NCBI RefSeq assembly: GCF_964340395.1
Contig: NC_135550.1
Location: 5,975,101-6,039,100, forward strand
From: Glandiceps talaboti
Taxonomy: Eukaryota > Hemichordata > Enteropneusta > Spengelidae
Length of the DNA stretch: 64,000 nt
Direction: 5' to 3'
Part shown: in pieces, positions 1 through 14,900 of the stretch
Position numbering within the stretch: position 1 is the stretch's first letter
Layout: every line of letters begins with the position of its first letter
The notes under the pieces: generated by a model
The model's input: only the letters and a program-made list of their open reading frames with translations
Told to the model about the DNA's origin: nothing
Databases searched by the model: none
Program-made: the position numbers and the translations under genes

Positions 1-73
1 TGGAATTACCTGATAATATTTCAAGATCAGTGTTCTCCCCACTATAGAAAGTGCAATGATAATACTGTCTCAC

Positions 74-127
74 CTTGCCACTAAGGCCGCCATGTTTGGC
101 ATGTTTCTGCCATGCTTCAAAAGTGTT
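74..127 (-). CDS. DZANK1: possible DZANK1 coding exon 7
   Basis: The minus strand has a donor GGCAAG/GTGAGA after 74. The 54 nt from 127 to 74 are open in the phase that exon 6 requires (NTFEAWQKHAKHGGLSGK). The acceptor (AAGGTAG) lacks a pyrimidine tract, and I do not recognise the peptide as part of DZANK1. A real exon here would continue the gene off the left edge. It may also be chance. Confidence 0.3.
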
Positions 128-1645
128 CTACCTTCATTTAGCTTTAATTAAGTAATCTTGAATGACACTGACAATATTATAATTCTACTTTCCCATGGAG
201 AGAAACGGCTGGCCCCCAATGTCCATTGTATTGAATATAAACATGTCAGAGTGTGTATTCAATGTTGAAGACATGCATATCATATGCTAATCATTATGCA
301 AATTACCATTTATTGATATGTAAATCTTTTTTTCAAATTTGTCAGCATCTATCTTTGGGGAGAACATTAGAAATAAAGCAACTCCATAGTTGTAGAGAGT
401 GTCCCTTAAATGACATTCTTCAAAAAGATGACCACTCAGTTAACCAGCAAATTCTAGCACAAACACGAATGTACTTTGTATATATTGTACATTTCAAATC
501 TGAATTCATCTTTCACTCTTTGAAGCTGCTCTTTCAGTTAGCTGTACAAATGAAAGCTAATGCAAACTAACATCCACACATATGCAGCACAACAATCTAA
601 TCCCACACTGAGATGTAATGAAATCATTTCTACAACTTAAACATAGTTTGTGCATCAATACTTATGTCGCTGATAAAGGATGTTTTTCTGATATTATTAT
701 TACTTTGAGCTGACAGGAAGGTTTTTATTCTGTGAACTGGAATTAATACTAAAAAAACATTAATTTACCACAGGTTTAGTCGTGCTGAAAGCTGGCCTAT
801 CAATGTCCTTGGTAACTATTCTATAAAATGGAAAGTAATTACTTGGCAAATTAACCAACTACCCAACACTCAAAAATTGCTGAATAAATTATCCCACATG
901 TAAATTTATTGAACAACTGGTATCCCAGGCAAAATTGCTGACTGAATGAGCTTAAATGCAAAATAGCTCAATGACTGGGCTAAATGAAAAATTGCTGAAT
1001 GAATAAACTTACATGCAAATATGCTGAATAAATATCACATGCAACATTGCTAAATAAATGATCTCACTCAAAATTGCTGAATAAATGATGTTGTCAATTA
1101 CAATATTGAATATGTTGCATGTTTTAAAAGTGTTGTTTTTTACCACTAACACAACAATAATACATGGCTACTATATCATTGAAAGATGAATCAGTAGGCT
1201 TTTCACTTTAGTTTATAGCTTCACTGAGATATCAACACAAAAAAAGCACCAAATTGAAATATTTATATTATCTACATTGTATGGAAAATGCTGTAGGGAG
1301 TGACTTTTTCATGAACATGTAAACTTGTTATTCAAGTTACTCAGCAATAAATGACATCTTAACATAGTACATGGATATCTCCATTTAAGGTTTTAGTTCA
1401 ATTTGTACAATGTACATGTACCTACAAATGTATCTCCTAGGCTATGCTATCATCTATTATACCATGCACAAGCCAAAATATTGTCTTCGAACAGAAAATA
1501 TGGATTGTACACCCTGGTTGGTCTACGTCATGACAACCCATGTCTACGTCACTCATCTGCAGTGCTCAAAGTCAAAACATTACAAAATTAATTGCCATTA
1601 TTTTTCCCCAATTATACAAGAAGTTTGCTTGAGGAGGTATAATTA

Positions 1646-1762
1646 TATTATTCCTAAATATTTGTCTTCATTAAGCTGGAAAATACTCGTCTAGTGACCT
1701 TCACTTTAATAGGTCACTCGTATTCTGCTTGGCTCTATGAAGAAAAATACTGGGGAATAATA
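1646..1762. mobile_element. foldback MITE, family A copy 1
   Basis: Imperfect palindrome: TATTATTCC...TCTTCAT...AATACTCG on the left is mirrored by GTATTCT...ATGAAGAAA...GGAATAATA on the right, with AGTGACCTT/AATAGGTCACT near the centre. A second copy with the same flank (GGTATAATTAT) and layout lies at 17585..17733, so this is a dispersed family and not a chance hairpin. Confidence 0.6.
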
Positions 1763-2382
1763 TCTCTAAATAGTAATGTTCACACTACACAAAGAAGGTA
1801 ACTGTAGTTTTCAAATTTCCCATTTTTGACAGAAAGTGATTTAGTGAAAAGCATATTTTGGAAAGTTTTCAGAACACAATACCTGCAAGAGGTGTTGATG
1901 TGTAGGGAGGGGTATAATTAAACTATTTCATGTATGTTTTATACAAAATGATGGCCCAGAATCCCCTACACTACTATAACACTAAAGTTAAATCTAAAAG
2001 TTAAAATAAAACACTCACTACAAAATTTAGTACGGTATATTCAAATAGTTTCATGTATGTTAATTCCAAAGTTTGAAGAGGATTACCACCGAAATGATAA
2101 GTTAAACCTACCAGTATTTACCATCCTAAATAAAACACTCTCTAGAACATTTTTTATTTGAACTTTTTATGTACTCTACTACATGTAGTTAAATTCTTTA
2201 AAAAAAAATAATTTGAATGGGCGGCTCTTTTTTTTAGTAGAAGTCATACTCAGTATAGTCAATGGAAAGCTATAACCAAAGCCATAAAAGTATAGAAATC
2301 AAATTGCTCATTATGCATCCTGGCTTTTAAGAAGAAATATCCCACGTACTTCCTTTCCCTTTCACATATAAAGAAGACTGCA

Positions 2383-2852
2383 ACACAATATGTCTAAATG
2401 TCGATTAGGCCAGCCTTAGTTAATTCTATGTTTCTCATCACCCAACCAACACAATATGTCTAATGTCAATTAGGCCAGCCTTAGTTAATTCTATGTTTCT
2501 CATCACCCAACCAACACAATATGTCTAAATGTCAATTAGGCCAGCCTTAGTTAATTCTATGTTTCTCATCACCCAACCAACACAATATGTCTAATGTCGA
2601 TTAGGCCAGCCTTAGTTAATTCTATGTTTCTCATCACCCAACCAACGCAATACGTCTAAATGTCGATTAGGCCAGCCTTAGTTAATTCTATGTTTCTCAT
2701 CACCCAACCAACACAATATGTCTAAATGTCGATTAGGCCAACCTTAGTTAATTCTATGTTTCTCATCACCCAACCAACACAATATGTCTAAATGTCGATT
2801 AGGCCAACCTTAGTTAATTCTATGTTCTCATCATCCAACCAACACAATATTT
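2383..2852. repeat. 66-bp minisatellite, about 7 copies
   Basis: A unit starting ACACAATATGTCTAAATGTC recurs every 65-66 bp (first two starts at 2383 and 2449), with a few substitutions and a 1-bp A indel. The last copy decays after 2840. It is downstream of DZANK1 exon 6 on the transcribed strand, so probably intronic. Confidence 0.9.
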
Positions 2853-4961
2853 CTTCAATCTGGAGAAAGAATTAAAAAAAAAACTGACACCATCTCTGGC
2901 AGGATTAGGAAAAATTCACAACATCACGACTGTATGATGTCAACCCCACAAGTGAATATCTGAGCAAAAAATACTAAATTATTGCTGAAATTTTGGAAAT
3001 TTAATAAAAACAAATGGTTCCAAATTTCCTTCTGACTCTAAGTCATTCAGAATGTTAAAGTATGATTATGAATTGAAAGTAATCACAAACATGTACACTA
3101 CGTACACTTTATGATATTTTGCATTTGAGTTTTTAAAAATGTTAACCAAGTGACCGACCGACCAGCCAACCGACCGACCAACCGACTCATCATGTTACAA
3201 TGAGAAACATATAATAAAGTATGGGCATCCTTAATGCTAAGAAGCAGGTTGTGTAGAATTTGATACTATTTTCACAATCAATCACCCACTCATGTCAAAT
3301 ACTATACAGCACTACAATCAATCTCACTTTAACTTTCTCTTGTTACCACCTTCCAGATAATACTGTGTCAAAGATTAATGTTTTGAATTCAAAATATTGA
3401 GGTAGCTATGGCAACTGCATATTTCATCATGCTTTCAATTTGAAGGTAAATTTATAACGGCGACATGCAACCATCTCATTTGATGATTACAATGTAATCC
3501 GATACATATTTCTTTCAATGGGTTATCTTTACATTAAATTATTCATCCAACAATTCATGTCAATTTTGATCCTTCTTTTTTCAATTGTTGATATAAATTA
3601 TTTATTTACTTTTCCATTGATGTATGGGTAATTCACATGTTATTTCTAAGGTTTGGGATCACTGGTAACAAAGAAGGGAGATGTGGTCACATGTACAGTT
3701 TCATATATATTCACCATCAGAATATATTCATATATTATGGAGAGGAATTTGTAAAACACCTGATGAATACAAGTAAATTTTCAAACCCACCCTCCCTTTA
3801 ACGAAAACACTAAATCGCATACATATTTCTGGATGTCTGAAATGAATATCTTTCTCTAGTTTATGGCATGTTATTAATAATTTCATACCAGATATTGTGA
3901 TTTCAATAAATTTAAAATTAAGATTTAACTTTTAACACAACTGACATTTAGTAAACCACCATGTCTTTACCTCCTATGTTTCAGAATGATGAACAAATCG
4001 TTGCCATGGCTACAATTTTATATCACACATAATAACCTTTACAAACATGTCTGCAATAAATAACTAACATATATCTGCGTTATAGATCGAGTATTTGTTT
4101 TACTTTACACTATTTGCCATATTTAGAACGTTTTATCACAAACACAGAGAAAAGATGCAATAACTATGGCAACAGCTGCTGTGAATATTAACTACTAAAT
4201 GTATACAAAGCACAGTACATACATGTAAGTAGCAGACAATTAACTATATGAAAATATCTCAATTTCCATATGGTCAGATATCATATACAATAAACAGAAC
4301 TTTAGTTGGAAAATTAGCTATGGGTTGAAGCCAACACTGATGACACGTTTCCCTCCCTTGTGCACCATATTACTTCGGAATGACAAGAAACTTGCATAGT
4401 AAGATTCAAATCATCAAAACAAAGAATGACAATATCATAAAATTTGACAAAAGTATTATACCAGTCAGAATATACCAAGTGTGTCATCTCAGACAATTTG
4501 ATGCACACCAGTTTCTAGTTTCTATATAATTAATTTTTAAACAGTAGTACAATATTTCATCTTTCCTACAAGAGGGCTGACAGGGCAGATACTGTGACAT
4601 TATCTGCCTATATTTCAATGATCATATATAAAATTGTTCATTGGCACTGTTGTTATTTCTTGTAGTACCCTGATACCAGCTGTACATGTCAGTACGTACC
4701 AATCAATGCCTGTACCTACCTACCTACCTACCTTCCTTTATGTTTCTTTGCATTCAAAGTCTCAAATGATATCAATATTGGCAATATGTTTTATACACAG
4801 TGCTGACTTTAAAGTGATATCTACAGTATGGTATGTCATATACTGTTACTGGTAACATAGCTCAAATTGAATTCCTATGCTTAGTGGTCTGGTATACCTA
4901 AGTAAACTTTTTCAGCTGTGATTTTCTGTTGATTTCCATTGTCCACTGACTACTACCTTAG

Positions 4962-5775
4962 TTGGTAGTCTAGATACAATGTTTAGTAGTCTATGTGTCC
5001 TGGATTACTGCTAATTTGGTAGTCTAGATACAATGTTTAGTAGTCTATGTGTTCTGGACTACTGCTAATTTGGTAGTCTAGATACAATGTTTAGTAGTCT
5101 ATGTGCCCTGGACTACTACTAAATTGGTAGTCTAGATACAATGTTTAGTAGTCTATGTGTCCTAGACTACTGCTAATTTGGTAGTCTAGATACAATGTTT
5201 AGTATTCAATGTGTCCTGGACTACTGCTAATTTGGTAGTCTAGATACAATGTTTAGTAGTCTATGTGCCCTGGACTACTGCTAATTTGGTAGTCTAGATA
5301 CAATGTTTAGTAGTCTATGTGCCCTGGACTACTGCTAATTTGGTAGTTTAGATAAAATGTTTAGTAGTCTATGTGTCCTAGACTACTGCTAATTTGGTAG
5401 TCTAGATACAATGTTTAGTAGTCCATTGCGTCCTGGACTACTGCTAATTTGGTAGTTTAGATACAATGTTTAGTAGTCTATGTGCCCTGGACTACTGCTA
5501 ATTTGGTAGTCTAGATACAATGTTTAGTAGTCCATTGCGTCCTGGACTACTGCTAATTTGGTAGTTTAGATAAAATGTTTAGTAATCCATTGTGTCCTGG
5601 ACTACTTCTAATTTGGTAGTTTAGATAAAATGTTTAGTAGTCCATGTGTCCTGGACTACTTCTAATTTGGTAGTTTAGATAAAATGTTTAGTAGTCCATT
5701 GCGTCCTGGACTACTGCTAATTTGGTAGTCTAGATACAATGTTTAGTAGTCCACTGTGTCCAGGACTACTCTTTA
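4962..5775. repeat. 54-bp minisatellite, about 15 copies, hairpin in each unit
   Basis: A unit containing GGTAGTCTAGATACAATG then TTTAGTAGTC repeats with a 54-bp period. Many units carry AGTAGTCCA...TGGACTACT, a 9-bp inverted pair around 6-8 bp, so each can fold. The array ends about 40 bp from the donor of DZANK1 exon 6. Confidence 0.9.
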
Positions 5776-5814
5776 TTTCAAGCCCTGCATATACATGATA
5801 AAATGTTGTCTCAC

Positions 5815-5908
5815 CTGAGATGTCTGTAATGGTTTGCCATTCATCCAGTACTGGGGGTCAGCGATTGGCAGTTTACTAGGGTAGTCTGTTGCCATAACAA
5901 CCGATTTA
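5815..5908 (-). CDS. DZANK1: DZANK1 coding exon 6
   Basis: 94 nt, acceptor TTTTCCAG and donor TCTCAG/GTGAGA. It reads [20 protein letters not shown] followed by [11 protein letters not shown]. It ends in phase 0, so the next exon lies further left (lower coordinates). Confidence 0.85.
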
Positions 5909-8900
5909 CTGGAAAACATAAACAGGGGTACAAATTTAAGAATGTTGTATTTTAAATGATTGTAAATATGAAAGGCTACTTAGGAATTCTGAGATTTGAT
6001 AAACGTACATTGTACATACCGGTATATGATATAGTAAGTCAGTTTAGTACACTATACACTCACCCAAGGTAAGCTCTACTGACTGTAGTCAATAACCTTC
6101 CCACTGGACAAAAATACATCAGCTCAAACAAAGTTTGTCAAGATGGGGGGGGGGGATGCCTTTTGTACATGTAAAGCCATTCATATTTTCATTGAAAGAG
6201 AGAGGGGCTGACTGGTGTCATAGCAAGCTATAGGTTTATCTTCTTTCACTATTGTTACTGTACATTGTATATGCTTAAAATTGCCTAGACTTTTTGAAAA
6301 CCATCTCCTCGCATAATTATGGTTTTACACTCTACAAAATTTCAACATTTCTTTTCATTTATCAAAAATTAATCTCAAACATTTGGCGTCAGCTTTGCTA
6401 GTAACATGTTTTGCTTATCGCTGTTTTGCACAACATGTTGTACAACACAATACTGGAAATACTAAGAATGTTGTAATAGGATTAAAGTATTAATGATTTC
6501 CCCTCTATCACATCAGAGACAAACTATCATAACATCATTCTGTGTTCCATGTTTTTCTATCAACCTATCCACTGTGTTACCATTTTAGTCCTGCGGTCAT
6601 CAAACTCTAACAATAATTTCATTAAAGCAGTTACCATCTGTAACTTAAGTCTTTGGTGGTTACTTTTGTTTAAAGGGGTACAGTCAACATTGTGTTGTCT
6701 CAATTGGTACCATGGTGGTTACTTTTATTGTATACAAATGTGATATCAAAATGTCATGACATATTTTTTTAGTTACCAATAAAATCGAAAAGCCTCTTAG
6801 ACTCCGTTTCCACGCTTCTTTGTGTACATATAAACTCCTCTATCACACTGCATTGACTCATGTTGCTTCTAAAAGAAGTTTTAGAATGTGTTGTGCATGC
6901 ATATTTTGTACACAGACTAACTCAAAATTGGAAACTCATTTACAGACTATATGTTACTTTGAAATACGAGTTTTATCATCAGCTGTACTAGATGTCTAAT
7001 ATGTAATAGTAAAGTGTGTCTTGGTGACTGGAGTTTTATCATCGGCTGCACTAGATGTGTAATATGTGTGTAAAGTGTGTCTTGGTGACTGGAGTTTTAT
7101 CATCAGCTGTACTAATGTGTGTGTAAAGTGTGTCTTGGTGACTAGAGTTTTATCATCACCTGTACTAGATGTCTAATATGTGTGTAAAGTGTGTCTTGGT
7201 GACTTCAATCTTTGTATTCAGTACATGACATGATTAAAACACTAAAAGCACATTACCAAGCAAATAACCTTTTATAGGTGCTTAAATTTCAACATACCCT
7301 ATACACACAAAGAGTTGGTAAATATGAAAGGTTAATTGGGAATTATAAGATACAAGCTTAATGTACATTGTAGTGAGACAGTCTGGGGAGCTAGAGTTTA
7401 GTACACTACTCACTCAAGACACTACTATACTCACTCTGGGCAGTTTCTACTCTATCACATTCCCACTGAACAAAATGAACAAAAAGGCATCTTTGCTCAA
7501 AATGTTTGTCTATGAAACTGAAATTAGTCATTTGTCTAGGATATACATAAGATATATATATATATATATAACTATAGACACTAAATGTATACATGTATGT
7601 AGGCTAAGAACAAGAGGGCAAAAATATCTTAGAAAGTAACATATTGAAATATATTTACTTATTGTCAGGAATAATTTCAAAGAAAAAAGTAACTTATATT
7701 ATGGTCATTAAAATTAATATGTAATTTGCTAACTTTTGTAAAAAGAAACATAATTTCTTCAGTGGCAGGGTTCCAAGACACGATCAGAATCAGTTAATTT
7801 ATCTATATCCCACTTAGGGGGGAAATTACTTGATCTACAATTTACTATTAATGACAAAATGTGTATAAAAGACTAAAAAAGAAATAAAATACAATTTTAG
7901 AGTTATGATTGTAACTACTGATACTCTTCTTCATAATTCTCAGCATACTTCCTCATTACTAGGTTGTTACATTCAAGATTTCACTACACTGATGACATGA
8001 CAGCTGATAATAGCCATTCCCTTGTCAAACCAGTCGAAGGGCTTCACATAGGCTTCCGGATAAGCCTTCATTATTATCTCCAGGGAATATCTGTCTGACA
8101 ATTAATCATGCTGTCATCACATATTAAAGTAAATACTACAAATAATGTCTACATATCATATATATCATCACACACTGTAAACCTACATATTTTCGCTACC
8201 ACAGAATTCTGCAATTTTAGTCTCCAGCTAGTTCTCAAAGACTAATTTTTTCTAATTACCAGACTGGTACTTTGTGTTCATCATGTACAAGAAGGCGTTT
8301 TAGTTTCTACTTATTTTTGCATTTTTGTTTCCCAGTGAAATTCGCAAAAATAAGTTTTTAGTGAAAATTTTCTAGAATAGAGTATTATATCCCAGTATGG
8401 CCAACATATCAGACAATTCACAGGATGTCTAGCTATACTATATTGCATAGTATCCGTGAGAGGTCATAACCTTTCAGAATACAAAGTAATTTGTGGTTTC
8501 CCTTCAGGCAGGAAAGCACTACCAATTTGTTGTCTGTCACCTTTTGTGTGTATAGGTCATATTAAATGAAAGTAGAATCAAATCCATACATGTTACTTTC
8601 TCAGCTACTACAGATGTACAAAGTATTGATAATTGGCTGAGTGTCAACATTATACTTCTTACCTCGCTGATTGTAAATCAAGGTAGATACCATATTGATG
8701 AGGATTTCATATTTATTTTGGATTTTTGATTTACAGAAGTTTTATCATGGCTTCCTACTTGAAAAATCAATGTGAAACAACATATGCTAAGTCCTTGTTT
8801 GTAACTCAATATATTGCAAAAGATTAATATAAAATGTGTAAAATCTTTGTTATATATGTACAATAACAAACATTTTCACATTTTTTTTAGCTTTTTGCAA

Positions 8901-11900
8901 TGTATTAGTTACACAGACTTTGTCAATGTTGTTTCACATTGATTTTTCAAGTAGGAAGCCATGATAAAATTGTTTTATAAATTAAAAATCCAAAATAAAT
9001 ACCAAACCCTAATTCATATGGCCACTTGAAGGTAAATTCAAATCCCACGATTTACAAAAATTCAGCATATATACCATTGCTTCACACACAGAAACAATAA
9101 AACTAAATCAAATGTATATAACTTAAACTTAAATGGAATAATTGATACTGTAACATAATATTTCTAATAACTACATCTATTATTATTTATCATTAAATTA
9201 TGTAATTTTTTACTTATTCTATAGAAAGCAGATATTTGTTTATAAACAATAATTTTTTTAGACCTTTGTGTAAAATGTTAAAAAGGCAGCTTTTAGCAAT
9301 TGATGTCAGCAATGTTTTTGATTTTCACTGTATGTACATAATATACTGCTGACAACGATAAGTGACAAGAAAATCAAAATATATTAATAATAATGATAAT
9401 AATAATAATAATGTTGGTTTTTATATAGCGCTTTCCTACTCTGTGCTGAAAGTGCTTTACAATTATTACCCCTAGCACAGATCTACATGTATAGCATGCG
9501 GTACAACAACCCTTTACACTTCCTCAACTCCCTGGGGAGCATACAATTCATTGCAGCTTCTATAAGCGCATAGGATTAAAGCATTCACATTGCAACCTCT
9601 ATCCTAATCTGGTTCCCAATTATACAGGACTTTAGTCATTCAGAAACAAATGGCAGTGATGGGGCTCAAACCTGCAACCTGCAGATTCCAAGCCAGCCAC
9701 TCTAACCATTCGCCCATCATGCCTCCACTGTATAACATCGGTACGGTATAACAGATGACAGAACTCCTGTGTTACAATACAAGGCTGAAATATTTCTATC
9801 AGGTCATAGCAAAAAAAGAAGTATTTTCACCATGTGGATTTTGTGTTCACACACACAATTTGCCCCAAAAGTTTGATACTGACATGAAATATTGTACTCT
9901 GGGGACATCATACAGTATTAAAACTGCCTGAACAGTATTGGCAAAATATACTTTAAGCATCTACGCTTCATCTCTATTCTGATAAGAACCTATTGATGGT
10001 TTAGTAGAGGTGAAGTAGGTTATACTTACCTATAGAAATCTGCATCTCTGCCTGGAACCATATTACTTGTTGGATAGACAGGAACTGACATGGTGCGACT
10101 TGCTGGGGGCTGTAATCAATTGAAATAGGTTACAGTAGCTGGTACTTTATCACACATTTTGATCTACAAGAAGGCATACATGATACATACATTTATATAT
10201 ATTGTATATGTCAAATGCAGAAATGTAACAAAGCTTTCAAGTTAATTTAGAGTTTTTTAAAGTTTATTTCCTTGCACCCTCCATAGAATATTGGTGAATG
10301 TAATACATACTAACAGTGCTTGAAATGAAATTGACGTTAATGTCTTGCCTTCTTGATAACGTTCAACAAAATAACTTGTTTTTCTGTATGAGAACACGGC
10401 GAGGTGAAGAAAACATGGAAATGAAGAGGTATGAAATTATAAATCATATGATTTTCATTTTTGCTATCAATGAACACAAAACAAATAATTGAACAACTCC
10501 TTTAGCGCTGGTTCTTGTAGCTTAGGAAGTAGAGTGTACAATGTATGTCCTGACCGTTGCCATTGTTTCTTTTTTAAAAAGTGAAAACCACTGTCCGAGG
10601 AGATTGCTGACCATGCAAAGCAAGTAAGTATTTCTACTTTATGCAGACACGAATGTGTATACTTTCGCCATCTTTTGCCAGAGGTCGTAACCTTTATTGG
10701 GTCATGGCCTCATTTAAAGATGAGGATGGCTGTCAGTCTCTGATATTGAAGTCTCTGCTCAGATATTGAAGTCTCTGACATCTCTCTCTGATATTTTAGT
10801 GCACTTTTGATTGATGGAATTAACTTTTTGTTGAGAATGTGTCTATTGCATATTTGGGTAAAATTGAAATGAAACCAAACAAAAACAATTAAAACATCGA
10901 CAATTTAGGTCATAACTTCTAGCAATCGCAATATTGCACACTAGAAAGGAAAGTTGGCTGACCAATCTATCCTTAGTGTAAACAAAAACATCTTAAAACA
11001 GAAACATTTTATAAAACTTACTTCTCCAATGTAGTCATAACCGTTGTGCATTCCTGACGAATAGAAGCCAGAATCTGTCTTGATATGCCTGTGTTCACTG
11101 AGATGAAGTCGATTTAAGTCTAGTCCCAAATCAGAGGACCTCCCTAATACAGGAGAAGGTGACCTTGATCTTGGTCTTGTCAACATCAATGGAGGTGATC
11201 GTGATCTAGGCCTAAAAGATGTCGGTTTCTGCAAAAGACAGAAAACAACAAAACTATTGATTGATTACTGGAATAAAAACTCTTTTGAGACTTGTCTTCT
11301 TTGTGTATATTTCATTACAATGCCAATATATAAATAAATATTCAACCAGGTTTCACATCAAAGGGACAACAAACAGCAGTAATAATGACCAAAACCTTAC
11401 AAAGACTCATACAATATGAGACACATTTGATAGCATTGTAATACTCATTCATTTATCACAACATGTTTTCTTCACCATCAATCTGATATCAGATAAAATT
11501 GCATATTGTCTCAGTTACTTGATCATATCCCAATTTTACCATTAGCACAGAGGACTGTTTGATTCCTGTGATATACCTACTTGTTTTTAGATAAGGATCA
11601 TGGGGGATTTTATTGGCTCCCTGGGTACAGGAGGGATAAACAACTTTTATTGCATGATTTCCTGGATTTCTAATATCATTTCAATGCTTGTTTTTCTCTG
11701 TATTTCAAATCAAGTTTTAGATATTACCATAATAACTATCATTTCCTAAGTTGATAAACTCTGATAAGATAGTGATAACGTAGTAGGAAATATGAATAGA
11801 CAGTCAGAGGAAAGGATAGCTATGATGGTAATATTTAAAACTTTATATGAAATGTCGAGAAAAACAAGAAAATATTATTAGAAATCCAGGAAATCATGAA

Positions 11901-14900
11901 AAAAAAGCTGTTCATCTCTTCTGGACCATGAAGTGGCAGGACCCCAGCATTCCCCAATGAAAGGCAATGGTGATTCAAACAATTGAAAGTTGTAACAGAG
12001 ATTCTCCAATACACAGGATTGATGTGTTAGAGGATATAAGATGGTAACAAATTAAGTCCATTTTTATCATTCAAAGAGGAACACTTGAGAAACAGATCTA
12101 AATTTTCAACAAGAATTAAGGCACTGTAAAATCTCAGTAAATAACCTACATGTAGCTACTTCAGAACAATTTCAGGTATTTACAATATTCACCTGTTAAA
12201 TTTATCTTTGAATTTTTAACGAACCCAACATCAAATTTGCCATGTTAGTATTAAGTCTGTTCATAACATTTGCATGTCACTGGGCTCATCTGGGTAAAAA
12301 AATACCCTCATGTATAAAACAACATACAGAATGTAGTCGTAATCCGATTTATTTTTAATAATTGAAACTTGCCTAGAGGACAACTATAATCTATAACTTC
12401 AAAAGAGATAGTTTGTAGAGCCAGAGAGAAAATGCAATGTATGTACTCAGATGAAGTCCCATCTAATGACTTGAATTCCATGTCAATCAAAATATCATGT
12501 CATTACTGAACAGATGTGGATGTACAATGTAGCAGAGTGACTTAAATTTACTACCAGGGTTTGACAACCTAAACAGCTGAGTCTGAAGACCCAGTAAAGC
12601 ACTAGAAGTCCATGCTGGCTTTGTCATAGACTGTCAACAGTCGTCTTGACTTTTTTGTAATTTATCTTTAACACTATTGTTGCCACTGAAATTACTAGAA
12701 TTAAAACATGGTGTGCGCAGGACGTTCAATCAGTCAAGACGACTGTTCTAACCCACCGGACTTTCACTTCTATGAATTATTCATGAGTGCCCTCGTTTAT
12801 TGCATAACAAAAACAAATGTAGCATTTTGTGTGCACGCGACTACACGTATGTGATGCAGACCATGACTGACATGTCAACAGGCAGGCCTAAGGTCATTTT
12901 TAAAACACGCATTACGTCATTCATTGACATAACTCACATATACACGGTTTAGCCTCAGTAAAGAATGTTCAGTTCACTTCAGGGATAGTGTTAGGTCTAT
13001 CCGTAGATAGTAGACAGTCACATACAATGTACATGATTGCGTGTCAACAGAATTGGGATGTCCACCATGATTATGTAAATTGTATGTTAATCATGAATAG
13101 AATGTCTTTAACTTGGATGCCTGGTTAACCACTAAGGGACATTTTGGAGGAGATAGTATAGACACTAGATTATATATATTAGGTGGTCGAATCCTCAGTG
13201 TGTAGTGCGCGTTCTGTATGTGCATTGACTAATGTGATATTATGTTATAGGTTATTATGTATTTGCACACAACTAGTATTTAAATAAAACATATTTCAGA
13301 AAGTTTTTTAGGAATACGACAAAACATAATCTGCGTCTGAATACAGACTATAGCTTTGTTGCTGTCATAAGACAAGTCTTTGATGTGTATACCTTGTTGT
13401 AGACAAACTGAAAGTTTCTGTCATTATCTCCATAGTCTGGTTCTTCTAAGTATGGTCCTGGATCTACTTGAAATGTCTTGGTGACTATCTGACTCTCATG
13501 AAGACCATTTCTAAAATATGACAAAAAAAACACATCATTTTAGCATTCATGTATTATTTAAGAGTTGACAGTGTTCTGCCGATATACATATATCATGTAA
13601 ATATATTTTGTTTGAGACATGAAATGTAAACGTGGACGTATGATTGTATAACAAAGGGTTGTATGTGTCCAATGTACGCAAGCATGCACACACACTTACA
13701 TGTATGCACACGCATACACATGCACACAAGGTACACACACACACATAAACATACATGTATGCATACACACACACACACACATGTACACAGTCATTTCCAA
13801 TGAAAATACATTGTTAAAATCAACAAATATATTGAGTTGTTTTCTAATATTTCATACATTTGTATGTTGCTCTACGTTTGAATGGTTATCAAATACATGT
13901 ATATTACATTTTGCCTCTCCTTTTGTGCTCAAGTTCTCAATACACCTACACCTACATTTGTATTATGGCTAACATCAACACATACAAATTCAAGCCTACA
14001 ATGTATTTATTGATACCTTTTATGAAAAGTGATAAATCTATACATTCACTAGAATCATTGTCAGGATCGAGTTGAAAGTACATGTACAATTGTGATTTTG
14101 TATCTTTTGAACTGTTGTCTCCATGGCAACCTTGGGTCAATCACAAAATGTTACAAGATGAAAACACGGGGTTGTCATGACAATTAGCTTCATTTGTGTA
14201 ACCTATAGTGCCCCATAATTGAATTTCATCATTTGTCTTCTGAGCTAACCAAATTACTATAATTGCTTCAATTCTTAGGTGTTCCATTACATGTGCTTTC
14301 CGCTCAGCATCTAGTCTTTATTTCTAATATGTCAGGACAAACAAGGTAGATGAAACTAAGCAGAGCTGACTAGTCCATTAACCTACATCTGTAAATCCTT
14401 CACTTCACAATGAGAAATGTAAGGTTATATGAAATCATGTTTTATTCACATTTATTTTTTTAGGTTAAAGAAACCTTAATGTGCTACATATATTCATGTC
14501 TTTTGTTCAAGAATTTTAGTTACTACTTTGTTCTAGAGGATATTCAGATTAAGAGGTGGTGGGGGGGGGGGGGGGTGTTTAATATTGATAATGTATATAA
14601 CAACTATGGAATACAAGAATGACCATGGACTCTGGGCTTATGGTATCAAAAGAAAATTACTTTCTACTCACAGAGTCAACTTTTTTATAGAGGTGAAAAT
14701 TCTACAGAGTAAATTTCTTGTTCACATCTCATCAGCATTCAGTTGTCAGAGGGTGTATGTACTACAATGCTGTTATCATGTGTCGCAATTCTGGAAGCAC
14801 TTTTGACTGTGACTACAAATTTTCATTTGAAGCTACAATACTACATTTTGTATATAATACATGTACATTAGCTACGTAATATGGTAGTTTCTACAGTTCT

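Noticed and set aside
9660-9728. tRNA gene
   Set aside because: Only the A and B boxes are tRNA-like. The sequence does not close a cloverleaf and continues into a SINE body with an (ATT)n tail.
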